From Apostichopus japonicus (taxonomy: Eukaryota > Echinodermata > Holothuroidea > Aspidochirotida > Stichopodidae): 60,000 nucleotides of DNA. The translations under genes and the position numbers were made by a program. The DNA lies in NCBI RefSeq assembly GCF_037975245.1, contig NC_092570.1:3444001-3504000 (forward strand). The letters are read 5' to 3'. Of the stretch, positions 22,172 through 33,500 are shown one piece after another. The stretch's first letter is position 1. Each line of letters starts with the position of its first letter. The notes beneath the pieces are model-generated. The model had not been told where the DNA came from, ran no database searches, and saw nothing but the letters and a program-made list of their open reading frames with translations.

Positions 22172-24174
22172 CCCATAAACCTTCAGATAAACATATGCAA
22201 TCGTGGTGCCTTTACTGTTGGTAGCTTCAAATATGAATGTGTATACATCAGGTGTATGACACCCAATCGACACCGTAAACCCTGCGTCTCCACATAGGAG
22301 TGCCACAACGCCAAGCTCTCGCTTGTTGTTACTTTCTGGAAATATCTCCTGGTACATAGTGACTTTAATGTTCTTCTCCCCTTTAACTATCATTGAGATG
22401 GTAGCTGTTTGGCCCACAGTACAAAATATTGGCTCGTCTGGGTCATTCTGTAGACCTTTTATTACTGGACGGCCTGTAATAAATATGATAAAACAAACCA
22501 CACAAAACATAACATAATCAATCAATCGGATATAAGAACTAAATCTACAATTATCATTCCCAATTATCATATCGATAATTACGCAAACCAACCATATCCG
22601 GCCATTGGATATTTCCTCGTCACTTTTGACATCTCTAAAATATTCCGCTCTCCGAAATATGTGTTATTCCACATTGTAATATTCTTGAATTTTTTCCCTT
22701 TCATTTTGTTGTTGTTGTTGGTGATGAAACACACCATATACTGCTTTTACATTCTTTGTAGGTCATAGGTCAAATGCCTTTCATTTAACAAGCAGGCAAT
22801 CGTTAGCAAACTTAAAAACGTATCTTCCAACACAAATGTCGGGCAAAGTTCGGTGTTGTTGCCTTTGCAAGCTAAACTGAATATTGAAATTATAACGTTA
22901 TCTACAGGTGTATATGTGTGGTTTAAGGACTCATTGTGAAGGCTAAGTCTATTCTTAGCTATAGATACGTGACCATTGTGTCGTAAAAGAGCATCTACTA
23001 TAAATTAATATTAAATATAAAAGAGTTTTATGGACGATTGGGCTGTTGCTTTATACTAAGGTACCAGTTTAAGATATTCAAACTTGACCAAAAAACGGCT
23101 TCGTTTTCCTCTCTCCACAAATTGGAAAGGAAACACTCGAATTGGGAGAACGAGGTTTAGTTTCAACACGGATCAGAAGTGAGTAACCTTCTTACCGTAA
23201 CAAACTGCTACATTTTAAATATGAAGTCAATGAAGGTATTTTGTTCCAAAGCCTGAGAATTCACTCTTTAAGAGTGCACTGGGTCATCAGTCTTTTAAGA
23301 ACTCACCGAATAGTAACATAAATAAAAGGTAACACCAACAAAGAAGTTGCCATATGTATCTATTATGTAAAAAATAATACAAGCAGGTCCAAAATAATAT
23401 AAACTTGTCCAAAATAATATAAGCATATACAATATAATATGAGCATGTCCAAACTAATACGAGAATGTTGAAAAATAATGAAAGAGTGTTGAATGTAACT
23501 GCTAATTTCAACTTGATATGAACAGTTTGGACACATGTACCTATGGGCATGCTCATATCATTTTTGACACGATTATATAGTTTTAGATATTTAAAAGAAA
23601 AATACATATGGCATTCTGTAGATGGGGTTTGCTCTATTTGGAGTTCAATTTGTACAGGATTTCAGTTTTAGGAGACAGTGGAGTTCACTCATCGAAAGAG
23701 TTGTTATTTTGGACACCATCAGATAGTGAATTTGTACTCTTTGGAATTAAAACTGTAGACATTAGCTTTTGACAACACTACATCTTTATCGCAAAGCATT
23801 ATATCCTCTTTATATGCGGACAACATTTCCAACTAGGCTATACACACTGATTGTATTTCCAGAGGTTCGAAAGTAGTAAGGAAGGTCGTCATTCCACTGT
23901 AGGCTTTTGCCAACTGTATAGAAAAAATGGTGGTCTTGTTTTGGTGACATATTTTGCCTTACTATAGAGACCAATCACGTTGCTAACCAACTCTAAATCA
24001 TGTTTTCATCCTAAGGCCGTATCACGAAAGCAATAATATTAATCAATAGTAAAACATGTTCTCGTTCCACAAATGAAACTCACCAACATCAAAATTACCA
24101 GGCTCGGGTAACGGTCTAGGTAAGGAACTATGTTGCCAAGTCTTAAAGGTAACGTCGGATGTTTCGATACCCAT
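22172..24174 (-). CDS. Gene D: single-domain Ig/FN3-like protein (tandem family)
   Basis: Exon 1 is 24084-24174 (30 codons plus 1 nt, donor GTGAGT). Exon 2 is 22172-22473 (302 bp, acceptor ACAG), separated by the longest intron of the family (1,610 bp). Exon 2 begins GRPVIKG, has VGQTATISMIVKG, NIKVTMYQE and GDAGFTVSI, and ends with YTFIFEATNSKG, a clear FN3-like strand pair. The position homologous to the donor of genes A-C reads GTGCGT. If it is not used, the frame stops at 22151-22153 and gives a 137-residue protein. Three cysteines are present but not in Ig spacing. The N-terminal ETSDV motif groups this gene with gene C. No signal peptide is seen. Confidence 0.7.
23370..23468. repeat. 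Short minisatellite in gene D intron 1, about 23-bp unit
   Basis: AATAATATAAGC-like and TGTCCAAA-like segments alternate four to five times with substitutions. Confidence 0.75.
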
Positions 24175-24257
24175 CTTCAACGATTTGGACGAAATTAAAA
24201 CAGATTGAGGTGCGTTGGCTTTAGTCAAAGTGACAGAATGTTGTACTCCTCACAGTA

Positions 24258-24266
24258 GTTTTATAA
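24258..24266 (-). promoter_or_regulatory. Candidate TATA box of gene D
   Basis: TTATAAAAC on the minus strand lies about 84 bp upstream of the gene D ATG, close to the spacing seen in genes A and B. Confidence 0.4.
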
Positions 24267-24299
24267 GAAATTTTATCTAATTTAATAATTTATATTGGA

Positions 24300-26030
24300 A
24301 TTCCCCCTTGTTCGGCTTTTACATATGCATGAGTTACATATCATGTATCTTTGCGCATGTTTTTGCACTATTAACCTTTTCCTTTTTTTTTTAAATTAAA
24401 ATTTATGTGGAAATGTTGGATAGATGGTATGCAATGATGATAGCTGAGACTAGACACCTGCACTCGTGTCCTGCAACAGTGTGGTAAAATACGTAGACTT
24501 CGTTGGGCAATTTTATTCTAGGTAGTACTGCTTTTTTGTTGCCGATCACGCATAATACTGTGAGTTCGTTCTTTCGTTTGTCAACATACTCAAATCATCG
24601 CTACATAGCCTAACCCCTAATACACTCAACTATAGAGCTATACCAAAAGAGCATAGGCGATCAACAGCCACAGATAGCAGACCAGCCAAAATTGCGGATT
24701 CTCGCAGTACGCCAGAACGTTATATTAATAGCGCCCTCTATTTGATTCACCTTGCGTAACAGTCCTTGTGCGTGGACATTGTGTTTATTTGTGCCTAATT
24801 CTGCTGTTCATTGCGGAGTAAGCCCATTTATTTATATTTGAGGGGTAAATAAGGTGTATTATTTTCAGTGAAATACAAATTTATGTTAATTTTTAAGCAT
24901 TTTTTCAGCCTTGGTAAGTAATGCGTTTATAATACCATACAAAAGCTCGTAAAGGACTATAGGGACATAAGTTATTGTAATGGTCATATGTTTCTCTGTA
25001 TGCTTGATATAGAACGGTAGGAAAACCTTTATTTGGTCATGTTTGTCCTAAAGATAGGCCTTCACCTGTTTTTTTTTCATTTATTTATATACTAGTTACG
25101 TAACACAAACATTCTGGAAAATCGCGTAAAAAACGGTACTTCTAAATTTGTTGAGTTGATAATGTCTATTTATCCCGTTTACCATTCATAACATTAAAAG
25201 TTAACGATTCCACTTTCCTTCCTCTTTGATAAACACAAACAAACAAAATAAATAAACAAACAATTGCTAAGTTCCCACAATGCTTCAAACACAAATAAAA
25301 GTTTATTATCGATGAAATTTATAGCCATCAGTATTTCGAAATTCAATTTTCAAAATAGACACATCGATTTCATTTAAGGAATAATAAGTAAAAGTAAAAA
25401 CATATTAATTTGAAGTAAAATGTGAGTGTATTAATTAAAATAAAAAAGAGCGTTCTAAAAAGTTTCTTTTAAGAGTATGATTTTTAGTCTAGCCTTTAAG
25501 TTGTTGTCAAATCTCACTAGATTGAAAATGGGAAAAGAAACAATCATACCAATTTATTGAACCAAGTGTTTTTGCCAAATTAGTTGCCTTGTTTTTATGA
25601 TAAAAGCATTTTATTAAATTAAATTTCTTATTCTTTAGCAAATTAAGATAGCCATATAGAAATCACGAATTTCGCAAAAAAATATATAAAGAACTAACAA
25701 AGATAATTAATTACAACAGTTAAAAACATTAATGAAAATAAACCATCGAAGGTCTATCTGGCAGGCAAATAAATAATACAATATAAGACCCCAAAAAATG
25801 TTCAGCATAAAAGCAAGATTAATTTACAAACTCTGATTCATCTGTTAAAAAATTTGCTAGTAATGAAAAGTATTATCATAACTTTAATAAATTTCATAAT
25901 GAATTTCTCAAAACATTAATGAAAGAAATTCATAAAGGAAAAATAGAGGATGACAGAAACGCTAACGGTTAGCAGTAAATGAGAAACAAAAATCCAGAAA
26001 ATATTCCAATTTTAATTTGGGTCCTTATAG
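24300..26030. other. AT-rich intergenic DNA, nothing recognised
   Basis: The region is strongly AT-rich from about 25060 onward, with an (AAAC/AAAT)n stretch at 25232-25262. No supported gene. Confidence 0.5.
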
Positions 26031-26077
26031 TGTCAAATGAGTGTACAATTTGCGCCATCCTCCACCCGATCGCATAC

Positions 26078-27280
26078 CGATAACTCGAAATTGTATATAA
26101 CCTTGCCGAAATTGTTATCTGCTACGAGTCGAAATGTGTGCTCTCCGATGTGTCTCTTTTTCAGAGAAATATTCAGATCCACTTTTTCTGCCTCATTAAC
26201 ACGGGCTCTTAGCAGGATAACTGGTTGGCGGGTAGTCTTGTCTGTTATATGGACCGTTAGGGGTTGCCCACGCAACTTTAATGGAAGGCTGAACATGTTA
26301 CCAACATATTCAGAGAACCGTGAACGTCTGTTTAAAATTTGTGGAGCTGTAAATGAATCCATCATGTATATGAAAATTGTAATAATGATAACAACAATAA
26401 TAATAATAAAACAGAAATAGTCCAATAAACTTGAATTGAATACTAACTAAGAGAACCAAGAATCTCTGTTTAAAATTTGTAGAGCTTTTTGTAAATTCAT
26501 CAATTAATAATGATAAATATCAATATCAATACCAAGAATAAGAATATGAACAAGAATAAGAATAGAAAACAAACAAGGGTTGTTTTTGTTTTCAAGAGAG
26601 GAATATTTAACAGAAAGATTAATCTTATTAGGCAGTTTGAAGAGGTTGATATATCTCGAATGGACAGATATTGTGTATTTAGCTATTTCATGATAAATTA
26701 ATTTTTAGGAAGAAAGCACAATTATCCTTTTATGCTTTCATATAAAGTAAATCATACCCAGGATCTTTCGTTTATGTTGTTGTTTACAAAAAGGCATATC
26801 TTCTAGCCTATAGACAGCCTAACCCCAAACCTACACACTATATCATACGTTGTTTTAGTTTTTACTATCGTCAGCGTAGAATATATTCATATTTTTATAT
26901 ACAATTTGCTTAGTAAAACTGATGACTTTTTTTGTTAGAAATAAAGGAGAAGTAATGTGTCAATGTCAACTACACGTGTTATGTTAATTTAAAATACTAC
27001 TGCAGTTGTTCATCGACAAAGGTAAATTAATATATTATTAAGAATAATATCACCACAAATACAAAACAATACCCTGCGACAAAATTACGCCACATAGAAT
27101 CAGGCTTTAAAACCTATATTTCCATTGCATAAAAGACAACTTTTGTATCAATTATTTTCTAAACGTTAAAACAAATTAACCTTTTCCTTGCCTCCCATCA
27201 CGAGTTTCTATTCCATGTCTACAATTTCCATCGTATTCAAACACAAACTTAAGATCACCAGGTTCAAAAGTTGACGCCAT
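26078..27280 (-). CDS. Gene E: divergent single-domain Ig/FN3-like protein (tandem family)
   Basis: Exon 1 is 27181-27280 (33 codons plus 1 nt, donor GTTAAT). Exon 2 is 26078-26346 (269 bp, acceptor ACAG). The N-terminus MASTFEPGDLKFVFEY keeps the EPGD motif of genes A and B. Exon 2 starts PQILNRRS and contains LKLRGQPLTVHITDK. It lacks about 11 residues mid-domain compared with its paralogues and ends GEHTFRLVADNNFGK. The homologous donor position reads GTATGC. Read through, the frame stops at 26033-26035 and gives 137 residues, the same as gene D read through. There is no signal peptide, and the only cysteines lie in exon 1 or past the donor. It is the most diverged member and borders a divergent plus-strand gene. 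Confidence 0.65.
26452..26505 (-). repeat. Degraded duplicate of the gene E exon 2 acceptor region
   Basis: The sequence matches 26325-26385 about 130 bp away: TCTGTTTAAAATTTGT, then AGAGCT against GGAGCT, then a TAAATTCATCA segment. In minus-strand reading it would encode ALQILNRDS against APQILNRRS. It sits in intron 1. Confidence 0.7.
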
Positions 27281-27284
27281 TTTA

Positions 27285-28720
27285 TCTTTATACGGTTCTA
27301 TATATCTCAAGATGCAGAAGCTGCAGAATAACCTTTATCCTACCAATTCATCCTATAACGAAGGGCGCCAACTTCATCGTCGGTCGATCTTTCCCATCTA
27401 CTTTTAAAAATACTAATTTTGTTTATATTTTTTGAAGTAACACTAAATGCACAAATAACTATTATTAATATCTGAGACATTTTATTAAAATCATATAATT
27501 CAATTTCACCTCCTCTTAAGGCTCAAATTTACCACATTTTCTTTTCGTTTTAATTATCATCTAGATTAACAAGCTCATTATGTTCGACCCTTTCCCAATC
27601 GTGCTTCTTAACATTTTCTCTAGCATGCATGGAATTTTAATTAAAATAAGCATTCCATACTCTATCAATGACAGCTATGGTCGGGCTCTGATATCAAATA
27701 AATCCCGCTGATTAAACTCTCAAATCACCACTAATTAATTGTCGTATCATCTTTTGTTTCTTTCATTACAGATGAACTGGATACTGCAGTGTAAGACTGA
27801 TTTATATAAACGCTGCCACAAAAAAAGGAAGATTCAAATTCTGTAATTAAATTTTGTCTTTATTTAGGAGGTACCATGATACAGCAGAAACAAAACAAAA
27901 ATTGAATGAAGTACTTATAACAACAGTGCAAACGACAAATCGACGGACGCAAAACTACATCACTATATCACTACGTGGATTCAAGCTTTGAAACGTGTCG
28001 TCAATATTACTACTTCAGCCTTCAGTCAAGAAATAAAGTATTATATTGTTATTTCCTTTTCAATGTTGAAATCTTTTCCTATACGTTTTCTCTGTGCAAC
28101 GGGACGTGTATGTGCAGACGGTTGGTGTCCTTATATAGTGCTGTGGCCAGACAGACATGTATGTACATAGTCGCGTTGGTGTATCACATCTACCAACAGA
28201 ATATATGCTGCTTTATATCCTTCAATAAATGATTTGTCATAGAGTACAACACAGCATAATTTGTGTGCAGTCGATTGTGTTCGAAATAGCCAGCGTATGA
28301 AAACCGTTTGCTGGAAGTTAGCGTCAGTGTACCATGACCTTTGTGACATATTACCTGATACAATAAATATTTGCTCGGAATTGTTGTCGATGGAACTCCC
28401 CAAGATATATTTTTGGTATCGTTCGATTCACCTTACCCTTTGTCGTTTACTAGGTAGCGTGCCCTTTTGGGATAGCTTTACGTCATGCACGCCACATAGT
28501 TTTTTTTAAATATGTTTACACCTTTGCACCATTCAGACCACGCGTCATTATAGGTTTTCTACATTCTTGAATTTCATGCTATAAGGAACAGCAATAGACA
28601 ACTTTTGTCACCTAGTGAAGATATATCAATTGTTGGTCCTTTTTAGATCGAAATCGTTAGGATCCGTGAAGAGAAGAACACCTTCGGTAACGGTTTTTTC
28701 CATTGTGAACCAGTTCCAAA
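27285..28720. promoter_or_regulatory. Divergent intergenic region between gene E and the 65-aa gene
   Basis: This region of about 1.4 kb must hold both promoters. No TATA box is evident at the usual spacing upstream of gene E. The 5' flank of the plus-strand gene is not TATA-like either. Several short overlapping frames near 27975-28509 on both strands lack support. Confidence 0.35.
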
Positions 28721-30463
28721 ATGGCGACAAGTAATAGCGAAAATTTGCTATTGGATATTGCAATAATAACGACTCCACCCGCCAATTTGCCAGAACCAGC
28801 CGATTGTCTGCCAGAGGAGCTCAAAGAAAGATGGGAAGCTGGTAAAGTAGTATTTTACTATTTTTAATTTTAACGTTTTGTAGAAATGTTATTAAAGGTA
28901 ATAATCCCACTCAATATTGCTAATAGCTACAAAGGTTGTATAGCGTGATAGTTTATGAATATATGCTAGCATTGCCATTGCTTACATTGCCAATCACTAC
29001 ATCTGGAGATACGATAATGTTAAAAGATAATGTTGCTAACTTTTGTTTTAAGTTGTTGATATTCAAAATGTTCAGACATATATTTGGATTGGGTTGATGT
29101 ATATTTAAATTCTGGTCTTAAACTTGAATGGCAACAGGATAGTTATATCTTAACAAGGATACGTGAAAATGAATCACGAGGATAATATAATGACAGAGTT
29201 GCATTACTATCTAGATGCTTTGTGCGTTTTTCACGTACGCACATTCATCATGAATACATATCTCTCTCTCTCTCGTCTCTTTCTATAGTCATAATTAACT
29301 ATTTTAGTGTTGCTAAGTTTGCATACATCATAAAATTTTGTAATTACATTTTGAAGTATTTTGAATTTAAGTTTTGGGTTTAGTTTATTGGAGAAGAATC
29401 TTTACATTTATTATTTTGATTGATGTCAGTAAATGAAGCAATTCGTTTTAGCGATTTTAAAATACAAACATTGCATCATTTAAATTTTGGTCGATGTTTC
29501 GGTACGATTTTTCTATTTTTCACCTGTTTACCTGACGTTTTTATTCTCTCTCTGTTCAATTCTTTCAAAACAGATCTAGATTCTAAACTCTTCTTTATAG
29601 AACTAACCATAGTGTCTTGTCATAATTCATTACAAACTAAATAAATCTTTTTATCGATTATGTTCGTTCTAAAACAAATGTGAAGCACATTGCTCATGCC
29701 ATCATTCTACTATTAATAATAAAAACAATATTAATCTACAATTTTAGGAAAATCAAAGTTGGTATTATTCTTGTTGTTTCTTCCATTAAAACCCTTTGTC
29801 TCAATTAAAACTAAAATGCTGAACCATCCCCGAACCCCCCCCCCCTCCCCCTGACTGACGATTGGAGGTTGAGAGGACATGACCCCTGCCCCTTTTCTAT
29901 ACTTGTGCATGCCATACGGAGGTACTGGGGTATGGTTCAGGGGTAGACAGGGGCAGAATGTTGAGGTATTTATCCGCGAATGGACAGTTTATATTGTATT
30001 AATTTTGGTGGGCACCACGGAGTGCTCCCCTCATTCCATACATTTCTTTTCCATTTAAAACATCACCTTCTCAGACTGGTTTTGCGGCCCCAGTATTAGA
30101 GTATTTCTTCGCACAGTGAACTCTCATCTGAGAATAATGAAATAATTGTGTCGCATGTGGTTTGACAGAGATGTATGTAATTACTAAAGATCAACACACC
30201 ATAAAATTCGACTTGATTGATATGAATATATTTAACATAAATATATTTATAAATTAAGGCACAGGGGGCGGATTTTTTGCTATAATGTTTAAAATAACCT
30301 TTATCAGTGTATATATTTTTTTGACACGCCTAAGTTTAAGCACTGTAGTTTTACTGATATTTCTCCCATTTTTTCTTCCATCGTAGCTAAAAGGAGAAAC
30401 GCTGAAAAGGATAAGAGAAAGCGAAAGAAGAAGTCTGAAAGACAGCGTTCGGGAAACGAGTGA
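28721..30463 (+). CDS. Two-exon gene for a 65-residue protein with a basic tail
   Basis: Exon 1 is 28721-28841 (40 codons plus 1 nt, donor GTAAAG). Exon 2 is 30387-30463 (77 bp to TGA), preceded by a strong polypyrimidine tract and TAG acceptor. The phases agree (1/1) and the joined length is 65 residues. The start context CAAAATGG is favourable. The N-terminal half is acidic and hydrophobic (NLLLDIAIIT, then LPEPADCLPEELKERWEA). The C-terminal half is almost all charged (KRRNAEKDKRKRKKK), likely helical and a plausible nuclear localisation signal. I do not recognise the family. The basic stretch loosely recalls a bZIP basic region but lacks its N-x-x-A-A-x-x-[CS]-R signature and any leucine zipper. 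The 1.5-kb intron holds nothing recognisable. Confidence 0.6.
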
Positions 30464-33400
30464 ACTACATACAGGTTCAATGTATCAAGCCCTCTACAAT
30501 CTTGGACACGAAAAGCGTTCGTCGACTTCACAGATACACCACCATCACGAATATCATATGCAAGGCATAATGAGTGGTGTAAAATTTGGACAATGACTGA
30601 ATGGATATCTTGGATAGAATGAGAAGGGTAGAAGGCAACGAGAGGAAGTGGGATTTATTGGGAGAGGGCTAGCAATGTTGTCATACTATTCGTTTACAGT
30701 CATATTTTTTTCAGGTCATAAAAATTGGGTCAATATATACGAATGGCTAAATGGTGCTGTGGGATAGGGGTCGTCGGTTAATAGTGGGCTAGATTATCCT
30801 TAGCGTACCTTAGGGTGGCTATATCAGTTGCAGAGAGTTATCTTTCGAAGAAAAGGTACCATTAAATAGAAAACAGCTGTAGGAAAAGATTCGTATATCT
30901 ATGATAAATTGTATGGCAGTGTAATCATGACGTTCGAGTGTTTCAATGTTCAGCAGTTACAAGGACAACAAAATTTATAGGCAGGGCCCATGGGGCAGCA
31001 AGATGTGATGGCATTTGTCTGCTGAAAATGGCATTGCTTATCCCTATCAATGACATTCTAGAGGCGTCAATGACCTCTTCAGAAGTGATTTTGTTTTCAT
31101 TTATATTTTCTTCTCAAAATATTGTTATGTACACGAGTGGGATCTAGACTTGACCAGCGTTGTAACATGGGCTTACATTAGACCTTGTAAGGTCTTAGAG
31201 GTAATCAGAAAGCGTTGATATCGATAATCTTTGGCTGACTGAAATTTTTATGCTTTGCTGTATCATAGATGCACAGGCGGGCCTACAACTTTTGACCAAT
31301 CACCTTGCAAATAACTGTTTTGTATGAAGGTCTCTATTTACATAATGAGGGCTCACTTACTGGAGAAAAATACAGCTCCAACAACTAAAACGTATATCCC
31401 CATGCATCTTGGGGTTTTCCAAGAGTCGTCAACAAGACAAATCATCGTAGATTTGGAAGAAAGTGACAATGTCTGGCGCCAGGGTTGTATCCATCGTTTG
31501 CATAAATATGTGAAGGTATCTTAGTTCATCTTTTTTACGCAGCAGCTAAGTGTAAATACCGTTATTTGTCACCTTACTAATATTGCAACGTGAGCCTGTC
31601 CAAGCCTAGGCCCACTAATTGGGCCTAACGTGATTGCTACCTGTAGACTAAGCATTCGCAATAGTGATGCTGTGACAATGCTAACAGTCTATCGGCCTAG
31701 TGTTATCGTTAGGCTAGGCTGTAATATTGTACTGCGAACAGTGATAACACCCAACAACGTTAGAATCAAGCGGTTGTTGTAAGCACCTTCGAAATCTTGT
31801 CACAAGGGTATCAACCATCTTCAAATGTGAATGCAAGGTTGTGAATTGTTAAAGTGGCAGTTGTGCAAACTCATAAACAGTTTTTGATGCAAGTAGGGCA
31901 CATGTCATCAAACTTGTTAAAGCTCATATTGACATATGTTACTGTTAGGATAGGCCTTGGCCTAATTTAGGCTTCAATGGATGACAGCAGTGTTCACAAT
32001 TTCAAGCTCAAAAAGGGGAATGCAAGCACTAAGGCTTTGTGCCGTCATAAGTAAGTAGTACTGTATCTGTCCATGTTCTTAATGCATTGGTTTAATGGAC
32101 ATACACCTTGGTGTAGTGCTAAGCATGGAGGATTGAATATTTTTCAATGTGGAATTAGACTTATATTATCAGTTTATACAAATTCATGTAACATTGGTTG
32201 AAGAACTATGTGCACTCTTGTTCTGGTTGTATGCATGCGTTACAAAAGAAACTGGCCAAAGGATCGACTAATCAGGTTATTAATATATGTCACAGCAAGA
32301 TAAGATTTTGTATGCTGTCTTAAATTAAAGTTATCTGATATCTGGTACATGGAAGTTTATCAGGAGAGAATTAATCCATAGAGAGGGCTTTCCAAATGTT
32401 TTGGAGGCTGCATCCTGCAAGACATTGACCTTCTTGAGAAATTTAAGTCACAGATAGAAAAATGGAAAATATTTAATATATGAAAGGGTGAAAATTCAGA
32501 GTATGTGTCAGTACATTATCTTTCCAGAATGTGTTCTCAAGACTGTCTTTTAAACATCATAATAAAACAAGCATATATACAAACACTGACAAAGGCTTGT
32601 TTACCATACATAATGGTGGTCCATGAGATTTTCAAATAGTGACCTGAAATGTATGCATGTGCTAATTGTAAGAACTTGCTTTTGACGTACCATTGCTTAA
32701 TATCATATATGTGTACATCGTGCAAGAGCATTAACTAGGTTTTGAGCTGGACGATCATGAAGGCAAGTTCTCTGTGTGATAGCTACCATAGATACAGTGC
32801 TTCCCATGTAGCATTTTGGAGTATGGAATTAATGTAGTATGCCATGGGTTCACTACAGCTATACATTCATGCACATGTGTACTGTACTTCAGACATGGAA
32901 CAGAGTCTTTCTCTTTCTTCTGGAGAAATTATCTGAAAAATGTAAATGTATGTCAGAAGATGTATCATTAACTATATTCATGCTGTTTGAATAAATTTTC
33001 TCCCTCCCTCCCCCACCTCCACACACACACACAGTTGGCAACTTACTTGAAATACCATTGAGGCATTGGCTTAATCAGGGGAAGCAAACTTGGATCATAT
33101 TTTTTTTGAAATATTAACAATTAAATTGCCAATCAAAATGACCCAACTGTGCTTTCTAAATTTCTTGTATTATTATTGCCTTGCGCCCTTGCTGTTGCTC
33201 AGTATCCTTATAGAGTAGTAAACTTTCTATTTATTTGTTCTAATCTCGTCCTTTGTCGACAACAACATAAATTTTTCAGGCCAGCCCCAGCCTGCAAAGC
33301 AAATCACCTATGTGTAAATACTATTTCTCTAATTTGAAATCAGTACTATTTTTTTTTTTTGTGCAAAATTGAACCTACTGTATGAGGGGAAAACCTTATT

Positions 33401-33500
33401 GTTCAAAGTTGCTTGTAAATACATATATGCGTAAAATTAAATTGTTTGTTGTGTTGTTTCATATTTGTGTTTCCTATCATATTGATATGTTTGAAATAAA
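30464..33500 (+). other. Possible 3' UTR and downstream DNA of the 65-aa gene
   Basis: No further exon was recognised. An AATAAA lies at 33495-33500; whether the transcript extends that far is unknown. There is a CA-rich tract near 33013-33032. Frames at 30938-31147 and 31324-31524 have no domain or splice support. Confidence 0.3.

Noticed and set aside
26037-26420. 127-codon plus-strand frame
   Set aside because: It is antisense to the well-supported exon 2 of gene E.
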